In this document: piece after piece, positions 43,540-52,666 of the stretch | How the letters are laid out: each line of letters starts with the position of its first letter | How positions within the stretch are numbered: the stretch's first letter is position 1 | Assembly (NCBI RefSeq): GCF_023898865.1 | Contig: NZ_JAGSOV010000023.1 | Location: 62,001 to 126,000 of the forward strand | Reading direction: 5' to 3' | Length of the DNA: 64,000 nt | Source: Pseudonocardia humida | Lineage (GTDB): Bacteria; Actinomycetota; Actinomycetes; Mycobacteriales; Pseudonocardiaceae | Position numbers and translations under genes: made by a program | The notes under the pieces: model-generated | Database searches by the model: none | What the model was told of the DNA's origin: nothing | Seen by the model: the letters and a program-made list of their open reading frames with translations, nothing else

Positions 43540-44835
43540 ATGGCCCTCACCGGCCGCGCGGCGCTGGTCGCCGCGCTCGGGGTGCTCGTCGTCGGGTTCC
43601 TGCTGCCGGGCTGGTCGGGGCTGCTGGTCGTGCAGGGCGCGCTGCTCGCCGGGGTGCTGGTCGACCTGGCGCTGGCCGCCGGTGTCCGCGAGCTGCGGCT
43701 GACCCGCTCCGGGGACACCGCCGTGCGCCTCGGCGAGCGGGCCGAGGTGCACCTGGTGGTGCACAACCCGGGTCGCCGTCCCCTGCGCGGTGTGCTGCGC
43801 GACGCCTGGCCGCCCAGCGCGGGCGCCGACCCGCAGCGGCACGCCCTGTCGATCCCACCCGGGGAGCGGCGCCGGTGCACGGTCGTGCTGCGCCCGACCC
43901 GGCGCGGCGACCGGCGGCCCGCGCGGGTCACCGTGCGCTCGGTCGGCCCGCTCGGGCTGGCCGCCCGCCAGGGCGCGCACGAGGTGGCGTGGTCGGTGCG
44001 CGCGCTGCCGCCGTTCACCTCGCGCCGGCACCTGCCCGCCCGGCTCGCCCGGCTGCGCGAGCTGGACGGGCGGGCCGCGGTGATGGTGCGCGGGCAGGGG
44101 ACCGAGTTCGACTCGCTGCGCGAGTACGTCGCGGGCGACGACGTGCGCTCGATCGACTGGCGGGCCAGCGCCCGCGCCCCGGAGGTGGTCGTGCGCACGT
44201 GGCGCCCCGAACGCGATCGGCACCTGCTGCTGGTGCTCGACACCGGCCGCACGTCGGCCGGCCGGATCGGCGACGCCCCGCGGCTCGACGTGGCGATGGA
44301 CGCCGCGCTGCTGCTGGGCGCACTGGCCGCGCGCGCGGGCGACCGGGTCGACCTGCTCGCCTACGACCGGGCGGTGCGGGCCCGGGTCGTCGGCGCGGAC
44401 CGGGCCGAGCTGCTGCCCGCGCTGGTGCGGGCGATGGCACCGCTGGAGCCGGAGCTCACCGAGACCGACGTGCCGGGACTGGTGTCCACGCTGCTCGCCC
44501 GGTCCCGGCGGCGCTCGCTGGTCGTGCTGTTCACCGGGCTGGACGCGGCGGCGGTCGAGGAGGGCCTGTTGCCCGGGCTGGCCGCGCTGACCCGGCGCCA
44601 CCGGGTGCTGGTCGCCGCCGTGGCCGACCCGCGGGTGGCCGAGATGGCCGCCGGTCGGGGCGGCTCGGCCGAGGTCTACGAGGCCGCGGCCGCCGAGCGG
44701 GTCCGCGCCGAGCGCCGCGCCGCGGCGCGCCTGCTGGACCGCCGCGGCGTCGTCGTCGTCGACGCCGCCCCCGCCGACCTCGCCCCCCGGGTCGCCGACA
44801 CCTACCTGGACCTCAAGGCCGCCGGCCTGCTGTGA
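43540..44835 (+). CDS. DUF58-domain protein
   Basis: 431 residues with two N-terminal membrane helices (about 6-46). The DUF58 signature GTEFDSLREYVAGDDVRSIDWRASAR lies near residue 185. A vWA-like half follows, with LLVLDTGRTSAG carrying a MIDAS-type DxGxxS. DUF58 proteins are the usual MoxR partners. It probably acts at the membrane in envelope assembly. The gene sits 3 bases after moxR. Confidence 0.87.
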   Translation: MALTGRAALVAALGVLVVGFLLPGWSGLLVVQGALLAGVLVDLALAAGVRELRLTRSGDTAVRLGERAEVHLVVHNPGRRPLRGVLRDAWPPSAGADPQRHALSIPPGERRRCTVVLRPTRRGDRRPARVTVRSVGPLGLAARQGAHEVAWSVRALPPFTSRRHLPARLARLRELDGRAAVMVRGQGTEFDSLREYVAGDDVRSIDWRASARAPEVVVRTWRPERDRHLLLVLDTGRTSAGRIGDAPRLDVAMDAALLLGALAARAGDRVDLLAYDRAVRARVVGADRAELLPALVRAMAPLEPELTETDVPGLVSTLLARSRRRSLVVLFTGLDAAAVEEGLLPGLAALTRRHRVLVAAVADPRVAEMAAGRGGSAEVYEAAAAERVRAERRAAARLLDRRGVVVVDAAPADLAPRVADTYLDLKAAGLL

Positions 44836-44860
44836 CCGTCGTCGGGCACCACCGGAGGCC

Positions 44861-44875
44861 GCCTCGCGCGGAGGC
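44861..44875. terminator. Hairpin between convergent genes
   Basis: GCCTC (44861-44865) pairs with GAGGC (44871-44875) in the 62-base gap between the DUF58 and SpoIIM-like genes. It is short but GC-only and well placed. Confidence 0.35.
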
Positions 44876-44897
44876 CGGCGCGCGGTAGCGGCGCCGG

Positions 44898-45893
44898 TCA
44901 ACCGGAGCTGGGCAGGACGTCGCCGGCGTCGGCCGTGGTCACGTCGCCGGTCTCGCCCGCCCGCGCGGCGCGCCGGCCGAGCGTCCAGACGTAGGCCAGG
45001 AACAGGGCCTCGGCCAGGGCGCCGATCCCGATCCGGGCCCAGGTCGGCAGCCCCGACGGCGTCACGAACGCCTCGATGACGCCGGAGACGGCCAGCACCG
45101 CCGCGACACCGAGCGCCATCGCGACCGTCGTCCTGGCCTGCGCCGCGACGGCGGTCCGGCGGGGCAGCCCGCCCGGGTCGACGACCGTCCAGCCCAGCTT
45201 CAGCCCGGCCCCGGCGGCCACGAACACCGCGGTGAGCTCCAGCAGCCCGTGCGGGGTGATCAGCCCGAAGAAGAGGTCCAGGCGGCCGGCGGCGGCCATC
45301 AGCCCGGCCGTCACCCCGATGTTGACGACGTTCACCGCCAGCACCAGCACGACCGGCACCAGCAGCACCCCGGCGACCAGGCACAGCGCCGCGACGTAGG
45401 CGTTGTTGGTCCAGACCTGGGCGGCGAACGACCCGGCCGGGCTCGCGGAGTAGTACTCGGCGAAGTCGACCTCGACCAGCTGCCGGACCTCCGCCGGCGT
45501 GGCGATGCTCGCCTGCACCCGCGGGCTGCCCGCCACCCAGGCCCCGACCAGCCATGCCACGGCCAGCGAGAGGGCCGCGGTCGCGACCCACCAGCGCCGG
45601 CTCAGGTACAGCGCCGCGGGGAAGCCGGCCACCACGAACCGGGCCGCGTCGCGCCACGCCGGGGCGGGCGCCCCGGTCACCGCCGAGCGGGCCCGCGCCA
45701 CCAGCGAGGACAGCCTGCCGACCAGCGCGGGGTCCGGCGAGGCCGACCTGATCGTCGACAGGTGCACGGCCGTGCGCTGGTAGAGCGTCACCAGCTCGTC
45801 GGCCTCGGGGCCGGACAGCCGGCGGCGGCGCAGCAGCTCGGCCAGCCGCCGCCACTCCGCGTCGTGGGCGGCGGCGTAGGCGTCGACGTCCAC
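44898..45893 (-). CDS. SpoIIM-like (stage II sporulation M) membrane protein
   Basis: 331 residues with a helical N-terminal domain and some six membrane helices from about residue 95. The SpoIIM segment FGLITPHGLLELTAVFVAAGAGLKLGW is present. In Bacillus SpoIIM is needed for peptidoglycan removal during engulfment; in actinobacteria it accompanies RDD and DUF58 genes with unknown function. The GTG at 45891-45893 starts 39 bases from the divergent RDD gene. Confidence 0.85.
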   Translation of the reverse strand: MDVDAYAAAHDAEWRRLAELLRRRRLSGPEADELVTLYQRTAVHLSTIRSASPDPALVGRLSSLVARARSAVTGAPAPAWRDAARFVVAGFPAALYLSRRWWVATAALSLAVAWLVGAWVAGSPRVQASIATPAEVRQLVEVDFAEYYSASPAGSFAAQVWTNNAYVAALCLVAGVLLVPVVLVLAVNVVNIGVTAGLMAAAGRLDLFFGLITPHGLLELTAVFVAAGAGLKLGWTVVDPGGLPRRTAVAAQARTTVAMALGVAAVLAVSGVIEAFVTPSGLPTWARIGIGALAEALFLAYVWTLGRRAARAGETGDVTTADAGDVLPSSG

Positions 45894-45932
45894 CGCTGTG
45901 CGCCTCCCCCGGTCACCGGCACAATAGCCCCG

Positions 45933-46841
45933 GTGAGCGAGGTCATCACCGGGGACGCGGTCGTGGTGGAGCTGCGCGTCGCCCGGCTGGCCAGCCGCGC
46001 GCTCGCCTTCGCCGTCGACCTGGCGGTCATGCTCGCGGCGCTCGCGCTGCTCCTGCTGGCCTTCGCCACGTCCGGCGCGCTGGGCGAGTTCGACACCGCG
46101 CTGGCCGCCGCCATCGGCCTGGTCGTCACGGTCTCGGTCTTCATCGTCTACCCGGTGACCGTCGAGACCCTCACCCGCGGCCGGTCGCTCGGCAAGGCCG
46201 CACTCGGGCTGCGGGTGGTCCGCGAGGACGGCGGCCCCATCCGGTTCCGGCACGCGCTCGTGCGCGGCCTCGTCGGGTACGTCGTCGACTTCGGGGTGCT
46301 GAGCGCCTTCAGCGGGACGATCGGGCTGATCTCCTCGCTGGTCTCGGCCCGGGGCAGGCGGGTCGGCGACGCGCTGGCCGGCACGGTGGTCGTCCGGGAG
46401 CGGGTGCCCCGGTCGGTGGCCGCGGAGATCCGGATGCCGCCGGCGCTGGCGGGGTGGGCGCGGACGCTGTCGCTGTCGCAGCTGCCCGACCCGCTGGCCC
46501 TGCAGGTCCGCCAGTTCCTGCAGCGGGCCCCGGACCTCGACCCGCGGGTGCGCGGGACGCTGGGCGAGTCCCTGGCCGCGGAGGTCGCCGGCCGCACCGC
46601 CCCCGCCGCACCGCCCGGCACGGCGGCCGAGCCCTACCTGTCCGCCGTGCTCGCCGAGCGCCGCCGCCGCGAGGCCGACCGGTTGGCCACGCAGCGGACC
46701 GCGGCCGAGCTCCGGGCGCGGCCCGCCGAGCCGGTGGCCGCCGAGCCGGTGCCGGCCGAGCCGGGCCCCGACCGGTGGCGGGTGGCGGACGCCGGCGCGC
46801 CCCCCGACGTCCCGGACGACGGCTTCGCCCTCCCCCGCTGA
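45933..46841 (+). CDS. RDD-family membrane protein
   Basis: 302 residues. The RDD domain (about 15-150) has LASRALAFAVDLAVML, then TRGRSLGKAALGLRVV and RRVGDALAGTVVV. A long cytoplasmic tail rich in Arg, Ala and Pro follows. The function is unknown; some members transport ions or osmolytes. The start is GTG at 45933. It is divergent from the SpoIIM-like gene and completes the envelope cluster. Confidence 0.85.
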   Translation: MSEVITGDAVVVELRVARLASRALAFAVDLAVMLAALALLLLAFATSGALGEFDTALAAAIGLVVTVSVFIVYPVTVETLTRGRSLGKAALGLRVVREDGGPIRFRHALVRGLVGYVVDFGVLSAFSGTIGLISSLVSARGRRVGDALAGTVVVRERVPRSVAAEIRMPPALAGWARTLSLSQLPDPLALQVRQFLQRAPDLDPRVRGTLGESLAAEVAGRTAPAAPPGTAAEPYLSAVLAERRRREADRLATQRTAAELRARPAEPVAAEPVPAEPGPDRWRVADAGAPPDVPDDGFALPR

Positions 46842-46928
46842 CCGGACTCCCCGCGCACGCCTACCGGTCGGTGGCGACCGGGCGGGCCTTGGATCTCCCG
46901 CCGCCCGCGGGACCGCCGGCTCCCGGTT

Positions 46929-46950
46929 GACTTCAGGTCGACATGAAGTC
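46929..46950. promoter_or_regulatory. 22-base palindrome before a methyltransferase
   Basis: GACTTCA and TGAAGTC flank an 8-base centre containing TCGA. The left arm overlaps TTGACT, a possible -35. The palindrome ends 5 bases before the ATG at 46956. It resembles MerR-type spaced sites; no regulator gene is adjacent. Confidence 0.5.
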
Positions 46951-46955
46951 GCACG

Positions 46956-47651
46956 ATGACGACCATGTCCGACCTGCTCACCCTCCTCGATGCCCACGAT
47001 GACCTCCCCCAAGCTCGTGACCTGCGAGAACGCACCTACGAAGGGCTCGGCGACACCGTCGTCGACGTCGGCTGCGGGGGTGGGCGCGCCGTCGGCGAGC
47101 TGGCCGCCCGCGGCGTGCGGGCCATCGGCGTCGACGTGGACCCCGCCATGGTCGAGGTCGCCGCCGGGCGCTGGCCCGCAGGCGAGTTCCACGTCGCCGA
47201 CGCCACCGCGCTGCCCCTCGACGACGGCTCGGTCAGCGGCTACCGCGCCGACAAGGTCCTGCACGCCCTCGCCGAGCCCGAGCGGGCCGTCGCCGAGGCC
47301 CGCCGGGTCCTGGCCGGGAACGGTCGCGCGGTGCTCGTCGGCCAGGACTGGGACTCGTTCATGATCGACTCCGACGATCCGGGGCGCACCCGGGCGGTGG
47401 TCCACGCCCGGGCCGACCGGCTGCCCGACCCGCGGGTCGCCCGCCGGTACCGGAACCTGCTGCTGGACAACGGGTTCGTCGACGTCACCGTCGAGGTCCG
47501 CGCGATCGTCTGGACCGACGCCATGTGCCTGCCGGTGCTCGCCGGCATCGGCGAGGGCGACTGGCTCGAGGAGCAGGCCGCCAGGGCGCGCGACGACCGG
47601 CTGTTCGTCGCCCTCCCGATCGTCCTGGCCGCCGGGACCCGCGCCGGCTGA
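46956..47651 (+). CDS. Class I SAM-dependent methyltransferase
   Basis: 231 residues. Motif I VVDVGCGGGRAVGEL lies near residue 36, acidic motif AIGVDVDPAMVEVA near 56 and motif IV-like DATALPLDDGSVSGYRAD near 82. It transfers a methyl group from SAM; the acceptor is unknown. A clear palindrome covers the promoter, so expression is regulated by an unlinked factor. Confidence 0.83.
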   Translation: MTTMSDLLTLLDAHDDLPQARDLRERTYEGLGDTVVDVGCGGGRAVGELAARGVRAIGVDVDPAMVEVAAGRWPAGEFHVADATALPLDDGSVSGYRADKVLHALAEPERAVAEARRVLAGNGRAVLVGQDWDSFMIDSDDPGRTRAVVHARADRLPDPRVARRYRNLLLDNGFVDVTVEVRAIVWTDAMCLPVLAGIGEGDWLEEQAARARDDRLFVALPIVLAAGTRAG

Positions 47652-47817
47652 GCACGGGCCCCGCACCCGTACCGGTCGGATGAACCAGCGCCGCGCCGCC
47701 GTGCGGTCGTGCGACCGTGGGCGGAGAGGCCGAACCCGTACGCCCGGCGCGTCGCCCCGACCCGCCGGCCCCGATCGGGTAGACCTCGACGCGGTGCCGA
47801 CGGGTTCGGAGGAGCGG

Positions 47818-48573
47818 ATGCGCGGACTGACGCACTTCGAGATCCGGGCCTGCGCGCTGGCGCTGCTGGCCTACGGCCTGGTCGTGCCGCTGGTGCCGGC
47901 GGCCGCGCCGGAGCACCCGGTCGCCGAGGTGGCCGGCCCCGGTCCGGTGCTCGCGCTCCCCGACCTCGTCGCACCGGCGGTCGCGGTGCCGCAGGTCCTC
48001 GACGAGGTCGTCGGCGCCCCGCCCCTGGTCCGGACGGTCGCGCTCACCTTCGACGACGGCCCCGACCCGCGCTGGACGCCGCAGGTGCTCGACCTGCTCG
48101 CCCGGCACGGCGCCGTCGCCACGTTCTGCGTGCTCGGCGAGAACGCAGAACGGCACCCGGAGCTGCTCACCGAGATCGTCGAGGCCGGCATGCGGCTCTG
48201 CGACCACAGCCGCACCCACGACGTCGACCCGGCCGCGCCGCGGGACGGACTGGCCCACGACGAGCTCGTCGACCTGTCGGGCGCCGAGGTGGACTGGTTC
48301 CGGGCCCCCCGGGGCGAGTGGTCGGAGTCCCTGCAGGTGGCGGCGGGCGCCGAGGGGATGCGACCGCTGGGCTGGAGCGTCGACTCCCGCGACTGGACCC
48401 GGCCCGGCGCCGGGGCGATCGTGGCCGGCGTGCAGCGCCACCTCCACCCCGGAGCGGTGGTGCTGATGCACGACGGCGGCGGCGACCGCGGCCAGACCGT
48501 CGAGGCGCTGGAGCAGCTGCTGCCCTGGCTCGCGGCGCAGTGCTACACGACCGGGTTCCCCGACGGCGGTTGA
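47818..48573 (+). CDS. Polysaccharide deacetylase (NodB-type)
   Basis: 251 residues. An N-terminal hydrophobic stretch (about 10-35) is a signal or anchor. The NodB domain follows: motif 1 TFDDGPDPRW, motif 2 HSRTH, motif 3 RAPRGEWS, motif 4 VDSRDW and motif 5 VVLMHDGGG. These supply the metal site (D, H, H) and catalytic residues. It would remove acetyl groups from peptidoglycan or another surface glycan. ATG at 47818 is preceded by GGAGGAGCGG. Confidence 0.88.
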   Translation: MRGLTHFEIRACALALLAYGLVVPLVPAAAPEHPVAEVAGPGPVLALPDLVAPAVAVPQVLDEVVGAPPLVRTVALTFDDGPDPRWTPQVLDLLARHGAVATFCVLGENAERHPELLTEIVEAGMRLCDHSRTHDVDPAAPRDGLAHDELVDLSGAEVDWFRAPRGEWSESLQVAAGAEGMRPLGWSVDSRDWTRPGAGAIVAGVQRHLHPGAVVLMHDGGGDRGQTVEALEQLLPWLAAQCYTTGFPDGG

Positions 48574-48612
48574 GGACGCCGCCGACGCTCAGGCCGGACC
48601 GATCACCACTGC

Positions 48613-49002
48613 TCAGCCACCCAGGACGTCGCCGGTGAGGTAGCGCCAGCGGCCGTCCTCGCGGACGAACCGGCTGCGCTCGTGCAGCAGCCCCGCGCCG
48701 GTGGGCGTGCGGAACGCCGCCCGGAACTCGACCTCGCCCTCGGCGTCGTCGGCCCCACCGGCGACCGTGTCGACGATCTGCAGGCGCCGCCAGGTCACGG
48801 CGTCGTCCAGGTCGAGGTCCGCGGGCCGGGTCGACGGGTGCCAGCTCGCCAACAGGTACGACCCGAGACCGAGCGCGAACGCCGAGTAGCGCGAGCGCAT
48901 CAGCGCCTCCGCGGTCGGCGCCGGGGTCCCGGCGTGGGCGGGACCGCAGCACGCCCCGTACCGCTCGCCCGATCCGCACGGGCACACGACGGGCTCGCTC
49001 AT
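48613..49002 (-). CDS. YchJ-like SEC-C motif protein
   Basis: 129 residues. The N-terminal SEC-C zinc motif reads CPCGSGERYGACCGP, followed by APTAEALMRSRYSAFALG and the UPF0225/YchJ body. The function of the family is unknown. The ATG at 49000-49002 is preceded by GGGAGG. Confidence 0.88.
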   Translation of the reverse strand: MSEPVVCPCGSGERYGACCGPAHAGTPAPTAEALMRSRYSAFALGLGSYLLASWHPSTRPADLDLDDAVTWRRLQIVDTVAGGADDAEGEVEFRAAFRTPTGAGLLHERSRFVREDGRWRYLTGDVLGG

Positions 49003-49211
49003 GCGGTCATCCTCCCGGAGCCGGTCGGCGGGGCAGGCCACCCCCCGATCCGGTGAGCGTGGCGCGCCCCGACGGGCCCGTGTCACAAACGGGGCGGCGG
49101 CGGTGCTCGATGGATGTGGAAGATGTCGACCTCATGGGGCGCGTGCCGGGCGCGGTCGGGTCCCGCGCCCGCCGCGGCGGGACAGCCGGAAGAGCCGAGC
49201 GGGAGGGTGGG

Positions 49212-49736
49212 GTGGCCGTGTCGACTCCACCCGGTCCGGACGCGGTCCGCGACGACCTGGAGCAGGTCTTCCGGACCGCCTACCCCCGGGTGGTCGCGGT
49301 CGCGGCCCGGGTGCTGGGGTCCCGGGACGAGGCCGAGGACGTGGCCCAGGAGGTGTTCCTGGCCTTCGGGCGCTCCGCGGTGCCCGCGGGCGAGGCGGTG
49401 GGCTGGCTGTGCGTCGCCGCCGCGCACACCGCCCTGAACCACCTGCGGTCCGGCCGCCGTCGCGCCTCCCGCGAGGAGGCGGCGGGCGCGAGCCGCCCCG
49501 TCTCCCCCGACGTCGCCGACACCGTCGTGACCCTCGACGAGCGCCGCCGCGTGCGCGCGGCGCTGGCCCGGCTGCCGCGCCGGCAGGCCGTCGCCCTCGT
49601 CCTGCGCCACAGCGGCCTCAGCTACGCCGAGGTCGCCGCCGCTCTCGACCTGTCCCCCGGCAGCGTCGGCACCACCGTGCGACGCGCCGAATCCGCCCTG
49701 CGCGAGGAGCTGAACCGCCATGCGTCATCCGACTGA
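49212..49736 (+). CDS. ECF sigma factor
   Basis: About 174 residues. Region 2 (FRTAYPRVVAVAARVLGSRDEAEDVAQEVFLAF) and region 4 (LARLPRRQAVALVLRHSGLSYAEVAAALDLSPGSVG) are both present. GTG at 49212 has GGGAGGG five bases upstream; GTG at 49218 and upstream starts are possible. It overlaps the next gene, a membrane anti-sigma-like protein, by 17 bases, so the two are a regulated pair. Confidence 0.87.
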   Translation: MAVSTPPGPDAVRDDLEQVFRTAYPRVVAVAARVLGSRDEAEDVAQEVFLAFGRSAVPAGEAVGWLCVAAAHTALNHLRSGRRRASREEAAGASRPVSPDVADTVVTLDERRRVRAALARLPRRQAVALVLRHSGLSYAEVAAALDLSPGSVGTTVRRAESALREELNRHASSD

Positions 49737-50796
49737 CGGCACGCTGCGCCGGCTCGTTGACGAGCCCGCCGGCGTCGCCGACACCGACCGCGAGCACGTC
49801 GCCGACTGCCCGGTGTGCCTGTCCGAGCTGGTCACCGCCCAGCGGGAGGCCGCGGCGGCCGCCGCGGCGCTGGACGTCGAGGTGGCCGTGGACGTCGAGG
49901 CGGGGTGGCGACGCCTCTCGCGCTCCCTCGCCGCCGACGACGCGCCCGGGGTGGGCGCGCCCACCCGCCGCCGGTGGCGGTCGCTGCTGCGCAGTCCCGC
50001 GATCGCCGCCGTCGGGGTCGTCGCCCTGCTGACCGGGGCGGGCGCCGCGGCCGCCGCGGACTGGCTGCAGATCTTCCGGCCCGAGCGGGTCGCCCCGATC
50101 ACCGTCACCCGCGACGACCTGCTCGCGCTGCCCGAGCTGACCGCCTACGGCCGGGTCGACCGGGAGGGGAACACCGACGTCCGCGACGTCGCCGACGCCG
50201 CCGCGGCCGAGCGGGCCACCGGCATCGCCGTGCCGCGGGTGGGCGAGCTGCCCCGCGGCGTGACCGGGGAACCCACCTACCAGGTCCGCGACCGGGTGAC
50301 GACGTTCTTCACGTTCTCGGCCGCGGAGGCGGCCGCGGCCGCCGCGGAGGCCGGGGGGACGCTGCCCCCACCGCCACCGGGGCTCGACGGCAGCCGGTTC
50401 CGGCTGACCAACGGGCCGCGGGTGGCCGCGGTCTGGTCCTCGACCGGCGGTGTGCCCGCCCTGGTGGTGGCCCGCACGGCCGCGCCGACCGTCGACTCGT
50501 CCGGCACGCCGTTCGAGACCGCCCGCGACTACGTGCTGACCCTGCCCGGGCTGCCCGCCGACCTCGCCGAGCAGCTGCGCAGCGTGTCCGCCGACGGGAC
50601 GACGCTGCCGCTGCGGGTGCTCAGCGAGCGGATGACCAGTTCCAGCGCCGACGTCAACGGCACGCCGGCCACGGTGCTGACCTCGCGGGACGCGACGATG
50701 GCCGCGGTGGTCTGGCTGGACGGCGGCCTGGTCACCGCGGTGGCCGGGTCGCTGAGCGCCGACGAGGTGCTCGCGGTCGCCCGGGGGCTGCGCTAG
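49720..50796 (+). CDS. Anti-sigma-like membrane protein
   Basis: 358 residues. The N-terminal ~30 residues hold DREHVADCPVCLSELV, a zinc-finger-like HxxxCxxC of anti-sigma factors. One membrane helix follows at about 93-112, then a ~240-residue extracytoplasmic domain of unrecognised fold. It should hold the ECF sigma factor until an envelope signal is sensed. The gene overlaps both neighbours; its stop TAG shares a base with the ABC gene start. Confidence 0.78.
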   Translation: MRHPTDGTLRRLVDEPAGVADTDREHVADCPVCLSELVTAQREAAAAAAALDVEVAVDVEAGWRRLSRSLAADDAPGVGAPTRRRWRSLLRSPAIAAVGVVALLTGAGAAAAADWLQIFRPERVAPITVTRDDLLALPELTAYGRVDREGNTDVRDVADAAAAERATGIAVPRVGELPRGVTGEPTYQVRDRVTTFFTFSAAEAAAAAAEAGGTLPPPPPGLDGSRFRLTNGPRVAAVWSSTGGVPALVVARTAAPTVDSSGTPFETARDYVLTLPGLPADLAEQLRSVSADGTTLPLRVLSERMTSSSADVNGTPATVLTSRDATMAAVVWLDGGLVTAVAGSLSADEVLAVARGLR

Positions 50797-51797
50797 TGGC
50801 CACCGGCACCGGCACCGGCACCGGCACGGACGCGGCTCCGGCCGCGCGGTTGCTGGCCGAGCTGCCGCCCTCGCCCGCGGTGTGGTGCTCGGGCCTGCGC
50901 AAGCGGTACGGGCGGCGGACCGCCGTCGACGGGGTGTCCCTCAGCGTCGCCCGCGGCGAGGTCGTCGGGCTGCTCGGGCCGAACGGGGCGGGCAAGACCA
51001 GCGTCATCAAGATGCTGCTCGGGCTGGTCCGGCCCAGCGCCGGGGAGGTGCTGCTGCTCGGGCGGGCCGCGCGGGACCCGCGCGCCCGGGCCCGCGTCGG
51101 CTACCTGCCCGAGCTGTTCCGGTACCAGCCGTGGCTCACCGCGGCCGAGGTGCTGGACCTGCACGTCCGGCTCTCGGGGGTCGCGGTGACGGACGCCGAC
51201 CGGCGCGGGAGCCTCGCGCTGGTCGGCCTGGCCGACCGCGCGGGCGACCGGGTGGGCGGGTTCTCCAAGGGCATGCAGCAGCGCCTCGGGCTGGCCGTGG
51301 CCCTGGTGGCCCGCCCGGAGCTCGTCGTGCTCGACGAGCCGACGAGCGCGCTGGACCCGCTGGGCCGCGCCGACGTCCGCGACCTGCTGCTCTCGCTCAA
51401 GCAGCGGCGGGTCGCGGTGCTGCTCAACTCGCACCTCATCGGGGAGGTGGAGCGGGTCTGCGACCGGGTCGTCGTCCTGGACCGGGGCCGGGTGGCCGCC
51501 TCGGGCACCCTGGCCGAGCTGCTCGGGCGGCGCGAGCTGCGGCTGCGCCTGGGCGGGGTGGCCGCGGCGGCGGAGCGGCGGCTGGCCGCCGCCGGGCGGC
51601 TCACCCGCAGCGGCGACGCCTTCACCGTCGAGCTGTCCGACGACGCCGGCGACGCCGGGAGCACCGCCGTGCCGGACCTCGTCGCCGACCTGGTCGGTCT
51701 CGGGGTGCGCGTGCACGCGGTCGAACCGGGGCGGATCACCCTGGAGGAGCGGTTGCTGGACATCCTGCGCGCGGGGAACGGGGGTGAGCAGCGGTGA
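50796..51797 (+). CDS. ABC transporter ATP-binding protein
   Basis: 333 residues. Walker A is GPNGAGKT (about 65-72), the signature is GGFSKGMQQRLGLA, and Walker B is LVVLDEPTSALDPLG. An extra ~100-residue C-terminal domain follows, as in ABC-2 exporters. The first residues are a (Gly-Thr)n run from CACCGG repeats. GTG at 50796 overlaps the previous stop by one base. It pairs with the permease that follows. Confidence 0.9.
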   Translation: MATGTGTGTGTDAAPAARLLAELPPSPAVWCSGLRKRYGRRTAVDGVSLSVARGEVVGLLGPNGAGKTSVIKMLLGLVRPSAGEVLLLGRAARDPRARARVGYLPELFRYQPWLTAAEVLDLHVRLSGVAVTDADRRGSLALVGLADRAGDRVGGFSKGMQQRLGLAVALVARPELVVLDEPTSALDPLGRADVRDLLLSLKQRRVAVLLNSHLIGEVERVCDRVVVLDRGRVAASGTLAELLGRRELRLRLGGVAAAAERRLAAAGRLTRSGDAFTVELSDDAGDAGSTAVPDLVADLVGLGVRVHAVEPGRITLEERLLDILRAGNGGEQR

Positions 51798-52666
51798 CGG
51801 CGACCCCGACCGGTGCGGGGGCGGCCCGCACGGCGGGCACCATCGCCGCCCTCACCCTGCGCGAAGCCGCGCGCCGCCGGGTGCTGCTCTCGCTCGCCGC
51901 GCTCACCGTCGTGCTGCTCGCGCTCAGCGCCTGGGGGTTCTCCCGGATCGGCTCCGAGTTCGGCGGGCTCACCAGCGGCGAGGCCCGGCTGGCCGCGTCC
52001 ACGGTGCTCAACCTGGTGATGTTCGGGCTGAGCCTGATCGCCGCGCTCGGCACGGCCTTCCTGGCCGGGCCCACCCTGGCCGGCGAGACCGAGTCCGGGA
52101 TCGCGTTGGCGGTGCTGGCCCGGCCGATCCGCCGCTCGGCGGTGCTGCTGGGCAAGTGGCTGGGGTTGGTGGCGTTCGGCAGCGGCTTCGTGGCCGTGGC
52201 CGGACTCGCGCAGCTCCTCGTCGTGCTGGTCACCGTGGGCTACTGGCCGCCGGGCCCGGCGACCGGTCTCGCGCTGCTCGCCGCGCAGGCCACGGTGCTG
52301 CTCACGCTGGGCGTGCTGCTGTCCACCGTGGTCTCGCCGATGGCCTCGGGCGTGGTGGCCGTCGGCCTGTTCGGCGCCACCTGGGTCGCCGGCGTGGTCG
52401 GCTCGGTCGGCGCCGCCCTGGACAACGCGAGCCTGGCCCAGGTCGGCACCGTCTCCCGGATGCTGCTGCCGACCGACGGCCTGTGGCGGGGCGCGATGAA
52501 CGCGTTCCAGGACCCGACCCTGCTGGCCCAGCTCGGCCCGGAGGTGGGCCAGTCGCCGTTCGTGAGCGCGTCCCCGCTCACGCCGGTCTACCTGGGCTGG
52601 GCCGCGCTCTGGGTGGTCCTCGTGCTCGGGCTCGCGGGGGTGGTGTTCCAGCGCCGCGACCTGTGA
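51794..52666 (+). CDS. ABC-2 type permease
   Basis: 290 residues with six membrane helices and the ABC-2 features LALREAARRRVLL-like start, GPTLAGETESGIALAVLARPIRRSAVLLGKWLG and a C-terminal helix. It forms an exporter with the ATPase encoded before it (GTGA overlap). The substrate is unknown; the sigma, sortase and DUF4397 neighbours suggest an envelope role. Confidence 0.85.
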   Translation: MTATPTGAGAARTAGTIAALTLREAARRRVLLSLAALTVVLLALSAWGFSRIGSEFGGLTSGEARLAASTVLNLVMFGLSLIAALGTAFLAGPTLAGETESGIALAVLARPIRRSAVLLGKWLGLVAFGSGFVAVAGLAQLLVVLVTVGYWPPGPATGLALLAAQATVLLTLGVLLSTVVSPMASGVVAVGLFGATWVAGVVGSVGAALDNASLAQVGTVSRMLLPTDGLWRGAMNAFQDPTLLAQLGPEVGQSPFVSASPLTPVYLGWAALWVVLVLGLAGVVFQRRDL

